Below are positions 24,962-35,060 of a DNA stretch of 64,000 nucleotides, piece after piece (within the stretch, counting starts at the first letter, position 1; each line of letters starts with the position of its first letter). The DNA is taken from NCBI GenBank assembly GCA_023382935.1, contig JAHDXL010000006.1:1-64000 (forward strand). The letters are read 5' to 3'. The stretch comes from Phycisphaerales bacterium. Its GTDB lineage: Bacteria; Planctomycetota; Phycisphaerae; Phycisphaerales; UBA1924. The notes below the pieces were generated by a model. That model made no database searches. It was not told the origin of the DNA and worked only from the letters and a program-made list of their open reading frames with translations. The translations under genes were made by a program, and so were the position numbers.

Positions 24962-25726
24962 ATGCCGCGACTGTACCATAAGTCATTCGTGGAAAAGACT
25001 TTGCGAGAAACGCCTCTCATCTTGGTCGTCGATGACGAGCCCCACCTGGTCGAACTGCTGGCCTACAACATCCGGGCCGCAGGGTATGAGGTCGAGACGG
25101 CACTGGATGGGAAAAAGGCTTTGGAACGGGCTGCAAAAAATCCACCCGACCTTGTTCTTCTTGACCTCATGATGCCACTCGTTCCGGGGATGGTTGTAGC
25201 CCAGAGACTTCGCGAAAATGATGTCACCAAGCACGTGCCCATCATCATGCTGACCGCCCGCGGCGAGAACGCCGACCAGGTGCGCGGGCTCCGCGCAGGT
25301 GCCGACGATTACGTCACCAAGCCCTTTTCGATCGAACTGCTGCTGGCACGCATTGAGGCGGTGTTGCGTCGAAGCACCCGCGCCGCCGAGCAGGCCAACG
25401 AGGCAGAGATCAGCGTCGGCAGCGTGCGCGTCGACACCCGCACGTTTCAGGCGTATGTCGGTTCGACACTGTTGACGCTGACGGCCACGGAGTTCCGCCT
25501 GCTGGCGGCCCTGCTCAAGGGACAGGGGCGCGTGTTGAGCCGCAAGGAACTCATTGCCGCGGCCATGGGCCCGGGCGTGACGATCACCGAACGCACCATT
25601 GACGTGCACATGACCGCGATTCGTCGCAAACTCGCAGACGAGGGTGCGATGATTCGCACGGTGCGCGGAGTGGGCTATCGGGCCGTGGCCCACGAGGACG
25701 AGACGCAGACCGAAGCGGCGCATTGA
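24962..25726 (+). CDS. Response regulator, OmpR/PhoB family
   Basis: A 254-residue DNA-binding regulator. The receiver domain (18-135) has the acidic pair in VVDDEP, Asp68 as the phosphate acceptor in LLDLMMP, and the conserved Lys in YVTKPFS. The C-terminal winged helix (about 155-245) carries TATEFRLLAALLKGQGRVLS and RTIDVHMTAIRRKL with the last wing in IRTVRGVGYR. It is followed seven bases later by a PhoR-like kinase and is divergent from a phosphate-type porin. By analogy with PhoB it would respond to phosphate limitation; the stimulus itself is inference. Confidence 0.9.
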   Translation: MPRLYHKSFVEKTLRETPLILVVDDEPHLVELLAYNIRAAGYEVETALDGKKALERAAKNPPDLVLLDLMMPLVPGMVVAQRLRENDVTKHVPIIMLTARGENADQVRGLRAGADDYVTKPFSIELLLARIEAVLRRSTRAAEQANEAEISVGSVRVDTRTFQAYVGSTLLTLTATEFRLLAALLKGQGRVLSRKELIAAAMGPGVTITERTIDVHMTAIRRKLADEGAMIRTVRGVGYRAVAHEDETQTEAAH

Positions 25727-25733
25727 ATCGTCC

Positions 25734-27041
25734 ATGTCGTCTTCAAGGCTTGAGCCCGCGTGGATCGGCGGCGCTGCCGCCCTCTCGGCCTGCGCGGGTG
25801 CCGGTGCCGCCTTGACAATCGGACACTGGTCCGGAGCCATTCCGGTCGCTCTGGCCTTCGGCGCAGGACTCTGGGCCTATTGCCAGCGTCCGGCCCGCGC
25901 CGTTCAGGATACAAGCCTGAACTTGGAGAGCGATCAGGCCTTGATCGAAGCCAGGCAGCAGGTGAGTTGGCTCGAACGAGTGGTGGACGCGGTGGATGCG
26001 CCGGTGCTTGCTGCCGACGCGGCAGGCCGCGTCCTGCTCGCCAACGAGGCGATGCTGGGGCTGCTGGAGTCGGATGCGAGCGGCGTGCTCGGGGCGCGCG
26101 TTGATGACCTGTTCACACAGGCAGACCTGATTGAACTGGTGGGCAGGGCTCGGCGCGGGGTGAAGGCCGAGGCGCGCGTGCGGCTCACTCGACGCCAGCG
26201 AACCTATCTATACGACGCGACGGCCCGGCACGCGGCGCTGGACCAGCCGGGCGGCGTGGTGCTCACCCTCCGCGACGTGACCGCACTGGCCAGCGCGGTG
26301 CAACTAAAGACCGACTTCGTGGGCAACGCCTCGCACGAGTTGCGGACCCCCATCGCGGCCATCCGGGTCGCCGTGGACACCCTGATCGGGCCGGCCAGGA
26401 ACGATCCGGCGATGCGCGAACGCCTGGCGACGATGATCCGGGACCATGTCTTGCGGCTGGAGGATCTGATCGGCGACCTGCTCGACCTGTCACGCTTCGA
26501 GTCGCCCGAATACGAGGCGCGGTTGAGCGCCTTTGACCTTGACGAACTGTGCGCCGAGTTGGAGGCATCGACCGGACCGCTGCGAGCCGAACGTCGACTC
26601 ACCCTGACCTGCGAGTTGGCCGCCGAAGCGCGCTCCTTGCAGACCGATCGTTCGGGACTGCTGTTGATTGTGCGCAACTTGGTGGACAACGCGCTCAAGT
26701 TCTCGCACGATGGCGGAACGGTTCGGCTGGTGGCTGAGCCGGGTGAGCCCGGCGAACTGGTCATCCGGGTGATCGACCGCGGGATCGGGATCCCGCTCTC
26801 ACAGCAGCAGCGGATCTTCGAGCGGTTCTACCAGGTCGACGCGGCACGCTCGGGTTCGGCCCCGCGTCGCGGCACGGGGCTCGGGCTGGCGATTGTCAAA
26901 CACGCCCTGCGCCGCCTGGGGGGGTCGATCGAGGTCGAGTCGGTCTGGCAGGAGGGCACCACGATGACAGTGCGCCTGCCCGGCGTGCTCAACGCGGCGG
27001 GCGAGGGGATACCCGAATCGGGGCTGCGATCTCGCCCTTGA
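25734..27041 (+). CDS. PhoR-like sensor histidine kinase
   Basis: A 435-residue membrane kinase. Two N-terminal hydrophobic segments (about residues 8-50) have almost no periplasmic loop between them, as in PhoR. A PAS-like domain (75-185) follows, with His201 in NASHELRTPIAAIR and an ATPase domain (NLVDNALKFSHDG, DRGIGIPLSQQ, RGTGLGLAIVKHAL). PhoR-type kinases sense phosphate through the Pst transporter, which is not in this window. It is seven bases after the PhoB-like gene. Its last 53 bases overlap a convergent lipoprotein-like gene. Confidence 0.9.
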   Translation: MSSSRLEPAWIGGAAALSACAGAGAALTIGHWSGAIPVALAFGAGLWAYCQRPARAVQDTSLNLESDQALIEARQQVSWLERVVDAVDAPVLAADAAGRVLLANEAMLGLLESDASGVLGARVDDLFTQADLIELVGRARRGVKAEARVRLTRRQRTYLYDATARHAALDQPGGVVLTLRDVTALASAVQLKTDFVGNASHELRTPIAAIRVAVDTLIGPARNDPAMRERLATMIRDHVLRLEDLIGDLLDLSRFESPEYEARLSAFDLDELCAELEASTGPLRAERRLTLTCELAAEARSLQTDRSGLLLIVRNLVDNALKFSHDGGTVRLVAEPGEPGELVIRVIDRGIGIPLSQQQRIFERFYQVDAARSGSAPRRGTGLGLAIVKHALRRLGGSIEVESVWQEGTTMTVRLPGVLNAAGEGIPESGLRSRP

Positions 27042-27441
27042 TCTGGGTGAATCGCTCAGCCAACGCCTGCTCCACCCAGAATTCCTCTTCCCGATGTTCA
27101 AAGCGCCCTATGCGGGCGTCAATGCGGATGAGTCCGTTATCGAGGCGGTCGAACTGGAGGGATCCCGGCCCGAACTGCGTCGAGTGGATCACGCAGCGAT
27201 AGGTGTGGTCGTCGTGAATGCTGGGAGGATTGGCGACGAGTTCGACGCGCGGGATGATGCCGGCAACAACGGCTGGAACGTCGTCCCAGTCGCCCGCGAC
27301 CTCGACGGCCCGGGGCAGATTCGCCCGCCCAGGCGACTGGAAGGAGTCGGTACGGTTTTGGGCGCAGGCGGCGAGCAAGGCAAAGACCATGCCCGAAACA
27401 GGGCGGAACAGGCGCCAGGTGCTTGCATCGCAGGCCTGCAT
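26989..27441 (-). CDS. Putative lipoprotein
   Basis: A 150-residue frame with a lipobox-like end to its hydrophobic leader (MVFALLAACAQN, Cys at residue 26), so it may be anchored to a membrane through that cysteine. The remainder is charged and soluble, with the segment FEHREEEFWVEQALAERFTQ, and no known family. The frame overlaps the 3' end of the PhoR-like gene by 53 bases on the opposite strand. The ATG at 27441 gives a leader of normal length; ATG at 27390 would be short. The role is unknown. Confidence 0.6.
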   Translation of the reverse strand: MQACDASTWRLFRPVSGMVFALLAACAQNRTDSFQSPGRANLPRAVEVAGDWDDVPAVVAGIIPRVELVANPPSIHDDHTYRCVIHSTQFGPGSLQFDRLDNGLIRIDARIGRFEHREEEFWVEQALAERFTQIKGEIAAPIRVSPRPPR

Positions 27442-27547
27442 AGCGCAGCATACGCGGGAGAGGGAAGGGAATGGTGTCGAATGGACCCTCTAAACTCTGG
27501 GTTTGGACCCCGCTCGGACCGATGGGCGGAGATCGGAGTTCTGGCAC

Positions 27548-28582
27548 GTGGTGGTGACGGTTTCAGTACCCGCGGGGACGGATCGAGTCGGCATGGTCGG
27601 GGTGTCGGAGCGCAACCTCAAGATGTTGCGGGAGACGCTGGGTGTGCACGTGACGGCGCGCGAGCAGTCGATCCGGTTGGAAGGGGAGGCTCGTCCGGTG
27701 GCGGTGGCGCGCCTGGTGCTGGAGCAGTTGCGGGTCGCCTCGGATGAGCGTCGGCGACTGACGCGCGAGCAGGTGCTGGCGCTGATCACCGACACGGCCG
27801 GTCGCGGGCCTGAGGGTGGGGGGAGAGGGAACGGATCGACGGCCCCGTCGTGGGAGGGCGATCTGGATGTGTATGTGGGCGGGGCACGGGTGCAGCCCAA
27901 GACCGAGAATCAGGGACATTATCTGGACTTGATCCGGCGCAAGGATCTGGTGATCGGGGTGGGCCCGGCGGGGACAGGCAAGACGTATCTGGCCGTGGCG
28001 GCGGCGGTGCACATGCTCAAGAAGGGGCTGGTGCAGCGTCTGCTGCTGGTGCGCCCGGCAGTGGAGGCGGGTGAGCGGCTGGGCTTTCTGCCCGGCGACA
28101 TGCAGGCAAAGGTGAATCCGTATCTTCGTCCGCTCCTGGATGCACTGCACGACATGATGGACTTTCCGACCATCCGTCGGTTCATGGACAACGACGTGAT
28201 CGAGATCGTGCCGCTGGCGTTCATGCGCGGGCGGACGCTGAACAACGCGGTGATCATCCTGGACGAAGCGCAGAACACGACGCGCGGGCAGATGAAGATG
28301 TTCCTGACGCGGATGGGGCACGGGTCGAAGATGATCGTGACGGGCGACAGCACGCAGATCGACCTGCCCGACCCGTCGCAGAGCGGGCTGATCGACGCGG
28401 CGCGGCGTCTGCGGCGGGTTCCGGGGGTGGGATTTGCGGCCCTGGGCGGGGAGGACGTGGTGCGGCACCGGCTGGTGCAGCGGATCGTGGCGGCGTATGG
28501 CGACGAGGACCGCGACTCGGAGCACGCGGCGGCGATGCGTGAGGCCTTCGAGGGGGCCGGGCAGGATGGGGACGAGGCCTGA
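27548..28582 (+). CDS. PhoH-family ATPase
   Basis: A 344-residue protein of the PhoH (YbeZ) group. An N-terminal KH-like segment (about 1-75, GVSERNLKMLRETLGVHVTA) precedes the ATPase: Walker A GPAGTGKT at 139-146, Walker B VIILDEAQN, and the conserved MTGD-like segment IVTGDSTQIDLP. The family is often linked to rRNA maturation with YbeY and to RNA helicase or toxin functions, but its exact activity is debated. The start is uncertain: TTG at 27503 or GTG at 27548; the latter has GGAG nine bases upstream. The stop overlaps the ATG of the pgpH gene as TGATG, so the two are coupled. Confidence 0.9.
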   Translation: MVVTVSVPAGTDRVGMVGVSERNLKMLRETLGVHVTAREQSIRLEGEARPVAVARLVLEQLRVASDERRRLTREQVLALITDTAGRGPEGGGRGNGSTAPSWEGDLDVYVGGARVQPKTENQGHYLDLIRRKDLVIGVGPAGTGKTYLAVAAAVHMLKKGLVQRLLLVRPAVEAGERLGFLPGDMQAKVNPYLRPLLDALHDMMDFPTIRRFMDNDVIEIVPLAFMRGRTLNNAVIILDEAQNTTRGQMKMFLTRMGHGSKMIVTGDSTQIDLPDPSQSGLIDAARRLRRVPGVGFAALGGEDVVRHRLVQRIVAAYGDEDRDSEHAAAMREAFEGAGQDGDEA

Positions 28583-30978
28583 TGCAGCGTGAGCAACCCA
28601 AGACGGGTCGGGCCTCGGGCGTGGGAACCAAGCGCGGGCGAGGGCACCTGGGGACGGTGAAGCGGCGAGAGCAGTCGCTGCTGCGAGAGTGGCGCGAGGT
28701 GCTGATGTCGCCGCGAGTGGGTTGGAGCGCGACGGTGGGGACGGTGCTGGCGCTGGTGCTGTCGGTGGTGGCGGTGTGGACGCGCGAGCAGCCTTTGGTG
28801 GGTGTCGGGCAGGTGATGTGGTACACATGGAACGCGCGGGTCGCGTTTGCCAGCGTGGACGAGCAGCGGACCGAGCAGGAGCGCGAGGCGGCGCGGCAGG
28901 ATCAGCCGCGCGTGTACGTGGCCGACGATCGGTACCTGGATGACCTGTTGCAGTCGATTCAGGATCTGCCGTTGCAGTTGGCGGCTGCGGAAACGCTGGA
29001 GCGGGTGGACGACGTAACGCGTCGGCACTTTCGGCTGAGCAGCGAGCGGATGGAGGCGATCAAGCGGCAGGCGGAGGTCGAGGCGTACGAGGAGTGGGTG
29101 GAGAAGGTGCGGCGTCTGGGTGCGATGCTGCGGCGGCGTCCGATGCTGGACCAGCAGAGTTGGCAGTCGCGACAGGAGGGTCGCAGCACGCAGATGAAAC
29201 TGGTGACGGCGCAGGGAGAGGAACTGGTCTCGCGCGTGCACGAGCCGATCAACCTTGGAGACGCTCCGACGCTGACGGCCGAGGTGGAGAGGCTGGTGCG
29301 GATCGCGGGGCTGGCGCCGGGGACGGGCGACCTGGGACCGGTGGGCGAGTCGATCGTGCATCGGTTGACGCACGAGCCGAGGCCGACGTTCCAGTTTGAC
29401 TCGGCGCGAACGGGCAGGGCGCAGCAGGAGGCGGCCGAGGCGGTCCTGCCGGTGATCGAGAACATTGCGCTGGGCCAGAGGATCTTTGCGCGCGGGGACG
29501 TGCTGAATCAGCGGCAGTATCGCATTTATCAGCAGGAACTGTTGGAGTTCGGCAAGCGTGCCGGGATGATGACGGTGTGGCTCAAGCGGCTGAGCCTGGT
29601 CGGCACGGTGGGGCTGCTGTCGGCGCTACTGATGGGCTATGTGGCGACCTTCTGCCGCACGATCAGCAGCAGTCACTCGCGTCTGATCTGGCTGGCGGCA
29701 CTGGTGCTGATGGCGCAGGCGCTGGCGTGTGCGGGCACGGTTTTCGAGCCGCGCTATGTGACCTTCACGGCCGTGGTGCCGGTGGTGCTGGTGGCGGTGC
29801 TGCTGTCTATCGCGTATGACCAACGGACGGCGATGGCGGTGGGATCGTTGACGGCGCTGCTCACGGCGCTGTCGGTGGCGCAGCCAGCCGAGGTGTTCTG
29901 CGTGATGCTGGTGGGGATCGGGGCGGCGGTGTGGCGTCTGCCCGAGATCCGCGACCGGCAGACGCTGGTCATCATGTCGTTGTGGGTGGCGGGGGCGTTG
30001 GTGGCCGGTACGGTGGTGACAGGGCTGATCAGTCGCCCGGTGGGTGCGCCGACGTTTCAGCAGGTGATGCGTGACGCGCTGCTGGCGGGTTTCGGTGGGC
30101 TGACGATCGGGGGGGTGACGCTGTTCGTACTCCCGCTGATCGAGCGGGCGTTCAACATCTCGACCAGTCTGACGTTGATCGAGTTGCGCGACCCCAAGCA
30201 GCCGCTGCTGCGTGAACTGCAACGGCGCGCGCCGGGGACGTACAACCACTCGCTGAACGTGGCGAGCATCTCGGAGACGGCGGCGGATGTGATCGGGGCC
30301 AACGGGCTGCTCACCTACGTGGGCGCGCTGTACCACGACATCGGGAAGATGAACAAGCCTGAGTATTTCGTGGAGAATCAGGCGGGCGGTCCGAGCAAGC
30401 ACGACAGATTGAGCCCGGCGATGTCGCTGCTGGTGATCGTGGGGCACGTGAAGGACGGGATGGAGATTGCGCGCGAGTACGGGCTGCCGAAGACGCTGCG
30501 GCACTTCATCGAGGCGCACCACGGGACGACGCTGGTGGAGTACTTCTACCACCGGGCGCGTGCGCTGGCCAAGGAGGCCGCCGGGGAGGGCAGGGATGGG
30601 ACCGCGCCGGCAGGCGAGAGCGAAGACGAACGTCTGCCCAGCGAGGTGGACTATCGGTATCCGGGTCCGAAGCCGAGGACGAAGGAGTGCGCGATCCTGA
30701 TGATGGCCGACGCGGTGGAAAGTGCGACGCGGTCGCTGGCCGAGCCGACGCCGAGCCGGATCGAGTCGCTGGTGCAGGCGCTGGCGAACAAGCGGTTGAT
30801 GGATGGGCAGTTTGACGAGTGCGACCTGACGTTTCGCGAGTTGCACCTGATCGTGGACTCGCTGAGCAAGTCCGTGGCGAGCATTTATCACGGGCGCATC
30901 GTGTATCCGGCGGGCAAGGGCCCGGAAACCAGGACGGGCGAAGCCAAGACCGGGACGCGGCGTGAAGCGACGGCGTAG
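28582..30978 (+). CDS. 7TM-HD family membrane phosphodiesterase (PgpH-like)
   Basis: A 798-residue protein with one N-terminal membrane helix (about 50-67), an extracellular domain of about 250 residues, a block of seven membrane helices (about 330-520) and a C-terminal HD domain. The metal motif is LYHDIGKMNKPEYF, with downstream ligands around HHGTTLVEYFY. The family hydrolyses cyclic di-AMP (PgpH). The phoH-pgpH pair is conserved in many bacteria and usually continues to ybeY, which is not present here. A hairpin terminator follows. The C-terminal 20 residues are low-complexity. Confidence 0.9.
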   Translation: MQREQPKTGRASGVGTKRGRGHLGTVKRREQSLLREWREVLMSPRVGWSATVGTVLALVLSVVAVWTREQPLVGVGQVMWYTWNARVAFASVDEQRTEQEREAARQDQPRVYVADDRYLDDLLQSIQDLPLQLAAAETLERVDDVTRRHFRLSSERMEAIKRQAEVEAYEEWVEKVRRLGAMLRRRPMLDQQSWQSRQEGRSTQMKLVTAQGEELVSRVHEPINLGDAPTLTAEVERLVRIAGLAPGTGDLGPVGESIVHRLTHEPRPTFQFDSARTGRAQQEAAEAVLPVIENIALGQRIFARGDVLNQRQYRIYQQELLEFGKRAGMMTVWLKRLSLVGTVGLLSALLMGYVATFCRTISSSHSRLIWLAALVLMAQALACAGTVFEPRYVTFTAVVPVVLVAVLLSIAYDQRTAMAVGSLTALLTALSVAQPAEVFCVMLVGIGAAVWRLPEIRDRQTLVIMSLWVAGALVAGTVVTGLISRPVGAPTFQQVMRDALLAGFGGLTIGGVTLFVLPLIERAFNISTSLTLIELRDPKQPLLRELQRRAPGTYNHSLNVASISETAADVIGANGLLTYVGALYHDIGKMNKPEYFVENQAGGPSKHDRLSPAMSLLVIVGHVKDGMEIAREYGLPKTLRHFIEAHHGTTLVEYFYHRARALAKEAAGEGRDGTAPAGESEDERLPSEVDYRYPGPKPRTKECAILMMADAVESATRSLAEPTPSRIESLVQALANKRLMDGQFDECDLTFRELHLIVDSLSKSVASIYHGRIVYPAGKGPETRTGEAKTGTRREATA

Positions 30979-30989
30979 AGCGAGCAACG

Positions 30990-31039
30990 GGTGAGGCACA
31001 CGAGCCGGCTGCCCGAGCCGCCGGGACGCTCGTGTCACC
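30990..31039. terminator. Bidirectional hairpin between convergent genes
   Basis: ACACGAGC (30998-31005) pairs with GCTCGTGT (31028-31035), extended by GGTG/CACC at the base. It lies between the converging pgpH-like and AhpD-like genes. There is no long T tract on either strand, so it is a weak terminator candidate. Confidence 0.4.
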
Positions 31040-31054
31040 GGGGACTTTGCGCCG

Positions 31055-31453
31055 TCAGTGAGATGACGCGGCGCGGAGTTCGTCGAGGAAGTCAACGGCG
31101 CGGCGGAGGTGCGGAATGACGATCGAGCCGCCGACGATCAGGGCCACGTCAAAGCACTCGAAGAGTTCCTCGTCGCTGATTCCCTCGGCCGCGCAACGGT
31201 CGATGTGGTAGGCGATGCAGTCATCGCAGCGGAGGACCATGCTGGCGACCAGGCCGAGCATTTCCTTGGTGCGGACGGGCAGCGTGCCGGCTTCGTAGGC
31301 CTTGGTGTCGAGGTTGAAGAAGCGCCTGGTGACCAGCGTGGCGCCGGCGCGGGGCGAGCCGTCGGGGCGGGTGCCGCGTGCGGCCTCGTCGCCGAGGATG
31401 CGATCGTTGAGTCTTTGACGGAATGAGACGAACTGCTCGTAGCGCCCGGTCAT
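31055..31453 (-). CDS. Carboxymuconolactone decarboxylase / AhpD-like protein
   Basis: A 132-residue helical protein of the CMD/AhpD family. The redox or acid-base motif C-x2-C followed by His (RCDDCIAYHIDRC) lies near residue 77, and the region EMLGLVASMVLR precedes it. Members act as thiol-dependent peroxide-linked reductases or decarboxylases. It starts three bases after the stop of the DUF255/DsbD-N protein on the same strand and is almost certainly co-transcribed, pointing to a thiol-redox role. Confidence 0.85.
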   Translation of the reverse strand: MTGRYEQFVSFRQRLNDRILGDEAARGTRPDGSPRAGATLVTRRFFNLDTKAYEAGTLPVRTKEMLGLVASMVLRCDDCIAYHIDRCAAEGISDEELFECFDVALIVGGSIVIPHLRRAVDFLDELRAASSH

Positions 31454-31456
31454 GGT

Positions 31457-33790
31457 CTATTGCTCCTGCAGATGAAGGAGAATATCTAGGGTAAGGGTGC
31501 GGGGTTCGAGACACTCGGTATCGGTGCAGGGCTGGAAGGTGATGCCGAGCACGGGGTCACCGGGGCCGGCGCCGACGCCGGGAGCGTGTTCGATGGCAAC
31601 GCTGAAAGCGATGGTACCGGTGTGGACGCGCAGGGCCGAATCGGGGCCATACGGCTCGCCTTCGGGATAGTCGGCGTAGACGGCCACGCCCTGGCCTTTC
31701 ACCAGCCCGACGCGCAGAGGAACCAAGCCTGCGCTGCCCCCGGTGCCGGGATCAGCGGCGGCGATGTGGTAGCCGGGCTTTATGCGCAGTTCGACCTGCA
31801 CGACGCCGGGCCGATCGGGTGTGACGAGGACTTCCTCTGCATCGGCAAAGACGTGCACGGGAGAGTGACTTGATTGCGATGCATCGCTTGCGGCGGCTTC
31901 GGCGGCGGCATCGTCGACTTGATCGTTCAGCCAGGCGAGTGGCGAGGCGATCAGGCGCAGGATGGCGTGGGTGGAGTGAATCGCGGCCACGGGTGAACGG
32001 GCCAGGTCGGCGCTGAGCGATGCGAGCAGGCGGCCGGCGGACTCGGCGTGGGAGCGATCTTCGGTGACTTCGGCCAGGTCGATAAGGGCGTGAAGCATGA
32101 GGGCCGGGCCGCTGGGCATGGCGCCGTCGTAGGTGCTTCGGGGGCGGACGAACAGATCGCTCTGGTCGTCGCGCGTGTCAAACCAGGCGCCGGAGGCGTC
32201 GGTGAAGGCTTCGCGGGCGCGGGCGGCCAGGGCAAGGGCGGCGTGGAGTGGATCAAAGTCCGGTGCACGCAGCCCGGCGCGGTGAAGGCAGCAGAGGGCG
32301 CTGATCATGGCGGCGTGGTCTTCGAGAAATGCGGGCGTATGAGCCTCGCCCTTTCGGCAGGTGCGCAGCAGGCGGGCATCGGCATCGCGCATGTGCTCGA
32401 CGATGAAGCGGGCGGCCGCGAGCGCGGCGCGGGCGTAGCGGGCTTCATTGAGCAACTGCGATCCGTCGGTGAGCGTGGCGATCATCAGCCCGTTCCAGGA
32501 CGCGATGATCTTGTCGTCGGTGAGCGGCTGACTGCGCTGCGATCGGGCGGTCAGCAGGCAATCGTTGACACGGTCGAGGCGGGCAAGGATGTCTTCGGTG
32601 GTTTCCTTGCGGTCCTGGGCCAGGCAATCGGGGCGGTCAGGCAGTCGCAGGACGCTGCGGGCCGGCTCATCGGGGTGATGGGGGTCTTTGAAGTTGGGGC
32701 CGGCGGAGAGACCATAGATGGTGCGTGCGAAGTCGGCCTCGTCGCCGAGGAGGTGATCAAACTGTTCGCTGGTCCACAGATAATTGAGCCCTTCGCGATG
32801 ATCGACCTCGGCGTCCTGGGCACTAAAGAAACCGGCCTGTCCGGGGGAGCCGGGGTCGGTCAGTTCGCGGAGGACATAGTCGAGGGCGCGACGAACGACG
32901 CGGCGGTACCAAGCATCGTCGTAGATGCGTGCGGCCCTGGCGAAGACCAGCGCCAGTTGTGCGTTGTCGTAGAGCATCTTCTCGAAGTGGGGGACGGTCC
33001 AAGTGCCGTCGACGGCGTAGCGATGGAAGCCGCCTCCGACGTGGTCGTGGATGCCGCCAATGGAGATGCGGTCGAGCGTGAAGCGGATGGCGTGGTCGAT
33101 GCCGGCGCGCGTTGGCGAGTCTTCGATGTGAGCGCGGGCGCGAAGCAGGAAGTCGAGGAAGACGGGCTGGGGGAACTTGGGCGCACCGCCGAAGCCGCCC
33201 CGGGTGCGGTCGAACAGGCGCATGAGTTGCTCGATCGCCTGGCGCACCTGGGGCTCGCCAACGGGCACGGGAGCGCGCGTGGCGGCGAGGTGGTCGCGGA
33301 CGGCCGAGGCGAGTTGCGCGGCTTGGGCGAGGACGTCATCGCGTCGGTTGTTCCATGCGTCGGCAACGGCTTCGAGCACCTGTGCGAAGCCGGGCATGGG
33401 GCCGCGAGGCTCCGGGGGGAAGTAGGTGCCGCACCAGAAGGGGCGAAGGGACGCCGGTTCGAGGAAGACGTTCATGGGCCAGCCGCCGTGTCCGGTCATG
33501 AGTTGGGTGGCGAGCATGTAGATTTCGTCGACGTCGGGGCGTTCTTCGCGATCGACCTTGATGGGGAGGAAGGAGGCGTTGAGGATGGAGGCCAGCGCGG
33601 AGTTCTCGAAGGTTTCGCGCTCCATGACGTGGCACCAGTAGCAGGTCGAATACCCCACGCTGAGGAAGATGGGGACGTTGCGCCCGCGGGCAGCGGCGAA
33701 GGCGTGCTCGTCCCAGGGGTGCCAGTCGACCGGGTTATTCGCATGTTGCAACAGGTAAGGGCTGGTCTGTGCGGCAAGCCGATTGGGCAT
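31457..33790 (-). CDS. DUF255 thioredoxin-domain protein with DsbD-N-like tail
   Basis: A 777-residue protein. The N-terminal thioredoxin-like DUF255 domain (about 1-165) shows the family motifs NPVDWHPW and [11 protein letters not shown], followed by a long (alpha/alpha) barrel-like region resembling cellobiose epimerase-type folds (SPATA20/YyaL family). The last 130 residues look like the N-terminal immunoglobulin-like domain of DsbD, with two cysteines in [15 protein letters not shown]. That tail is unusual for DUF255 proteins. No signal peptide is evident, which conflicts with a periplasmic DsbD-N role. The start at 33790 gives the canonical N-terminus [20 protein letters not shown]. The downstream CMD-like gene supports thiol chemistry. 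Confidence 0.85.
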   Translation of the reverse strand: MPNRLAAQTSPYLLQHANNPVDWHPWDEHAFAAARGRNVPIFLSVGYSTCYWCHVMERETFENSALASILNASFLPIKVDREERPDVDEIYMLATQLMTGHGGWPMNVFLEPASLRPFWCGTYFPPEPRGPMPGFAQVLEAVADAWNNRRDDVLAQAAQLASAVRDHLAATRAPVPVGEPQVRQAIEQLMRLFDRTRGGFGGAPKFPQPVFLDFLLRARAHIEDSPTRAGIDHAIRFTLDRISIGGIHDHVGGGFHRYAVDGTWTVPHFEKMLYDNAQLALVFARAARIYDDAWYRRVVRRALDYVLRELTDPGSPGQAGFFSAQDAEVDHREGLNYLWTSEQFDHLLGDEADFARTIYGLSAGPNFKDPHHPDEPARSVLRLPDRPDCLAQDRKETTEDILARLDRVNDCLLTARSQRSQPLTDDKIIASWNGLMIATLTDGSQLLNEARYARAALAAARFIVEHMRDADARLLRTCRKGEAHTPAFLEDHAAMISALCCLHRAGLRAPDFDPLHAALALAARAREAFTDASGAWFDTRDDQSDLFVRPRSTYDGAMPSGPALMLHALIDLAEVTEDRSHAESAGRLLASLSADLARSPVAAIHSTHAILRLIASPLAWLNDQVDDAAAEAAASDASQSSHSPVHVFADAEEVLVTPDRPGVVQVELRIKPGYHIAAADPGTGGSAGLVPLRVGLVKGQGVAVYADYPEGEPYGPDSALRVHTGTIAFSVAIEHAPGVGAGPGDPVLGITFQPCTDTECLEPRTLTLDILLHLQEQ

Positions 33791-33881
33791 GTGCGTATCC
33801 TGTGTCGGCGACAAGCGTTGTGCGGTTCCGCGGCCTAGCGTTGAACCCCGCCTGGAACGGAGCGTAGGTCGGGCAAGGAGA

Positions 33882-35024
33882 ATGAACATGCTGGGAGGCT
33901 TGCGCGCGGCGACCTGTGTCGCGGCGCTGGCATGGATGAGCGCGACGGGCTTGGCACAGGGACAGCAGGAACGCGCGGTTCGCGTGCGAGTGGCGCCGGT
34001 GGTGGAAGAGTCGATCGAGCAGAAGCGCCAGGTGACTGGCGACGTGCGGGCCATCGGTCGCTCGCAACTGGCGGCGCAAGAGCCCGGGCTGGTCATCGAG
34101 GTGCTGGTCGATGAGGGCGCGCGGGTGAAGCAGGGCGACGTTGTGGCGAGGCTGGATCCCGAGGGGCTCGAACTCGATCTGGTCGAGGCGAAGGCGAGCG
34201 TGCTGGCAGCCGAGGCGAAGGTGGCCGAAGAGGAAGCCCTGTCTGCGCAGGCGGCACGTGATCGCGACCGGATCAGAGAGATGCTGGCGCTGGAGTCGGG
34301 GTCGAAGCCGGAACTGGACCGGGCCGAGAGTCAGGCCGCGGCCGAGGCGGCACGGCTGGAGCAGGCACGGGCGCAACTGGCGATCGAGCAGGCGCGGCAG
34401 CGGCTGATCGAAAAGCGTCTAGGCGATCTGGAGATTCGTGCGCCGTTTTCGGGGCGCGTGACGGAGAAGTTCACCGAGGTCGGGCAGTGGGTGCAGGCCG
34501 GCAGCCCGGTGGTGGAAGTGGTGTCACTCGATCCGGTGGAGATCCGCGTGGACGTGCCCGAGCGATTTGTGTCGCGGGTGATACAGGCGGAAACGGTGTC
34601 GGTGATGCTGCCGGGTGTGGGGCAGGAGGTTTCGGCGCGGGTGATCGCGGTGATTCCTCGTGGAGACATGCGGTCGCGCCTGTTTCCGCTGCGATTGCTG
34701 GCCGACAATCCGGAGGAGTTGATCAAGCCGGGGATGAGCGCGATCGGGCTGGTGCCGACGAGCGAGCGAGCAATGACGCTGCTGGTGCCCAAGGACGCGG
34801 TTCTGCAGGGGGAGACCGGCAGTTACGTGTATTTTGAGGGCGGCGGGCGTGCAGCGATAGCGCCGGTGGAGCGCCTGTTCGCCATCGGTGACCGCGTGGC
34901 GGTGAGATCGGCCACGCTGCGGGCTGGGATGAGCGTAGTGGTGGAAGGCAATGAGCGCATGAGACCCGGATCGCTGCTGGAGGTGATCGAGGATCCGGCG
35001 CCGTCGGCTGAGCCGGGCGCATGA
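33882..35024 (+). CDS. RND efflux periplasmic adaptor (membrane fusion protein)
   Basis: A 380-residue adaptor with an N-terminal export signal (residues 5-25). A lipoyl-like half ([19 protein letters not shown]) leads into a long coiled-coil hairpin (about 95-170) and the matching half motif ([20 protein letters not shown]), then beta-barrel and membrane-proximal domains. It links an inner-membrane RND pump to an outer-membrane channel. AAGGAGA precedes the ATG at 33882. The RND pump starts 37 bases later. No outer-membrane TolC-like gene or regulator is next to it, and substrates cannot be predicted. Confidence 0.9.
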   Translation: MNMLGGLRAATCVAALAWMSATGLAQGQQERAVRVRVAPVVEESIEQKRQVTGDVRAIGRSQLAAQEPGLVIEVLVDEGARVKQGDVVARLDPEGLELDLVEAKASVLAAEAKVAEEEALSAQAARDRDRIREMLALESGSKPELDRAESQAAAEAARLEQARAQLAIEQARQRLIEKRLGDLEIRAPFSGRVTEKFTEVGQWVQAGSPVVEVVSLDPVEIRVDVPERFVSRVIQAETVSVMLPGVGQEVSARVIAVIPRGDMRSRLFPLRLLADNPEELIKPGMSAIGLVPTSERAMTLLVPKDAVLQGETGSYVYFEGGGRAAIAPVERLFAIGDRVAVRSATLRAGMSVVVEGNERMRPGSLLEVIEDPAPSAEPGA

Positions 35025-35060
35025 GTGTGGCCGGCACAGGCCGGTGAGCGGGAGCGCATC

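Noticed and set aside
27563-29373. Minus-strand frames of 421 and 484 residues
   Set aside because: They oppose the phoH and pgpH genes and have His/Arg/Pro-rich composition without motifs.
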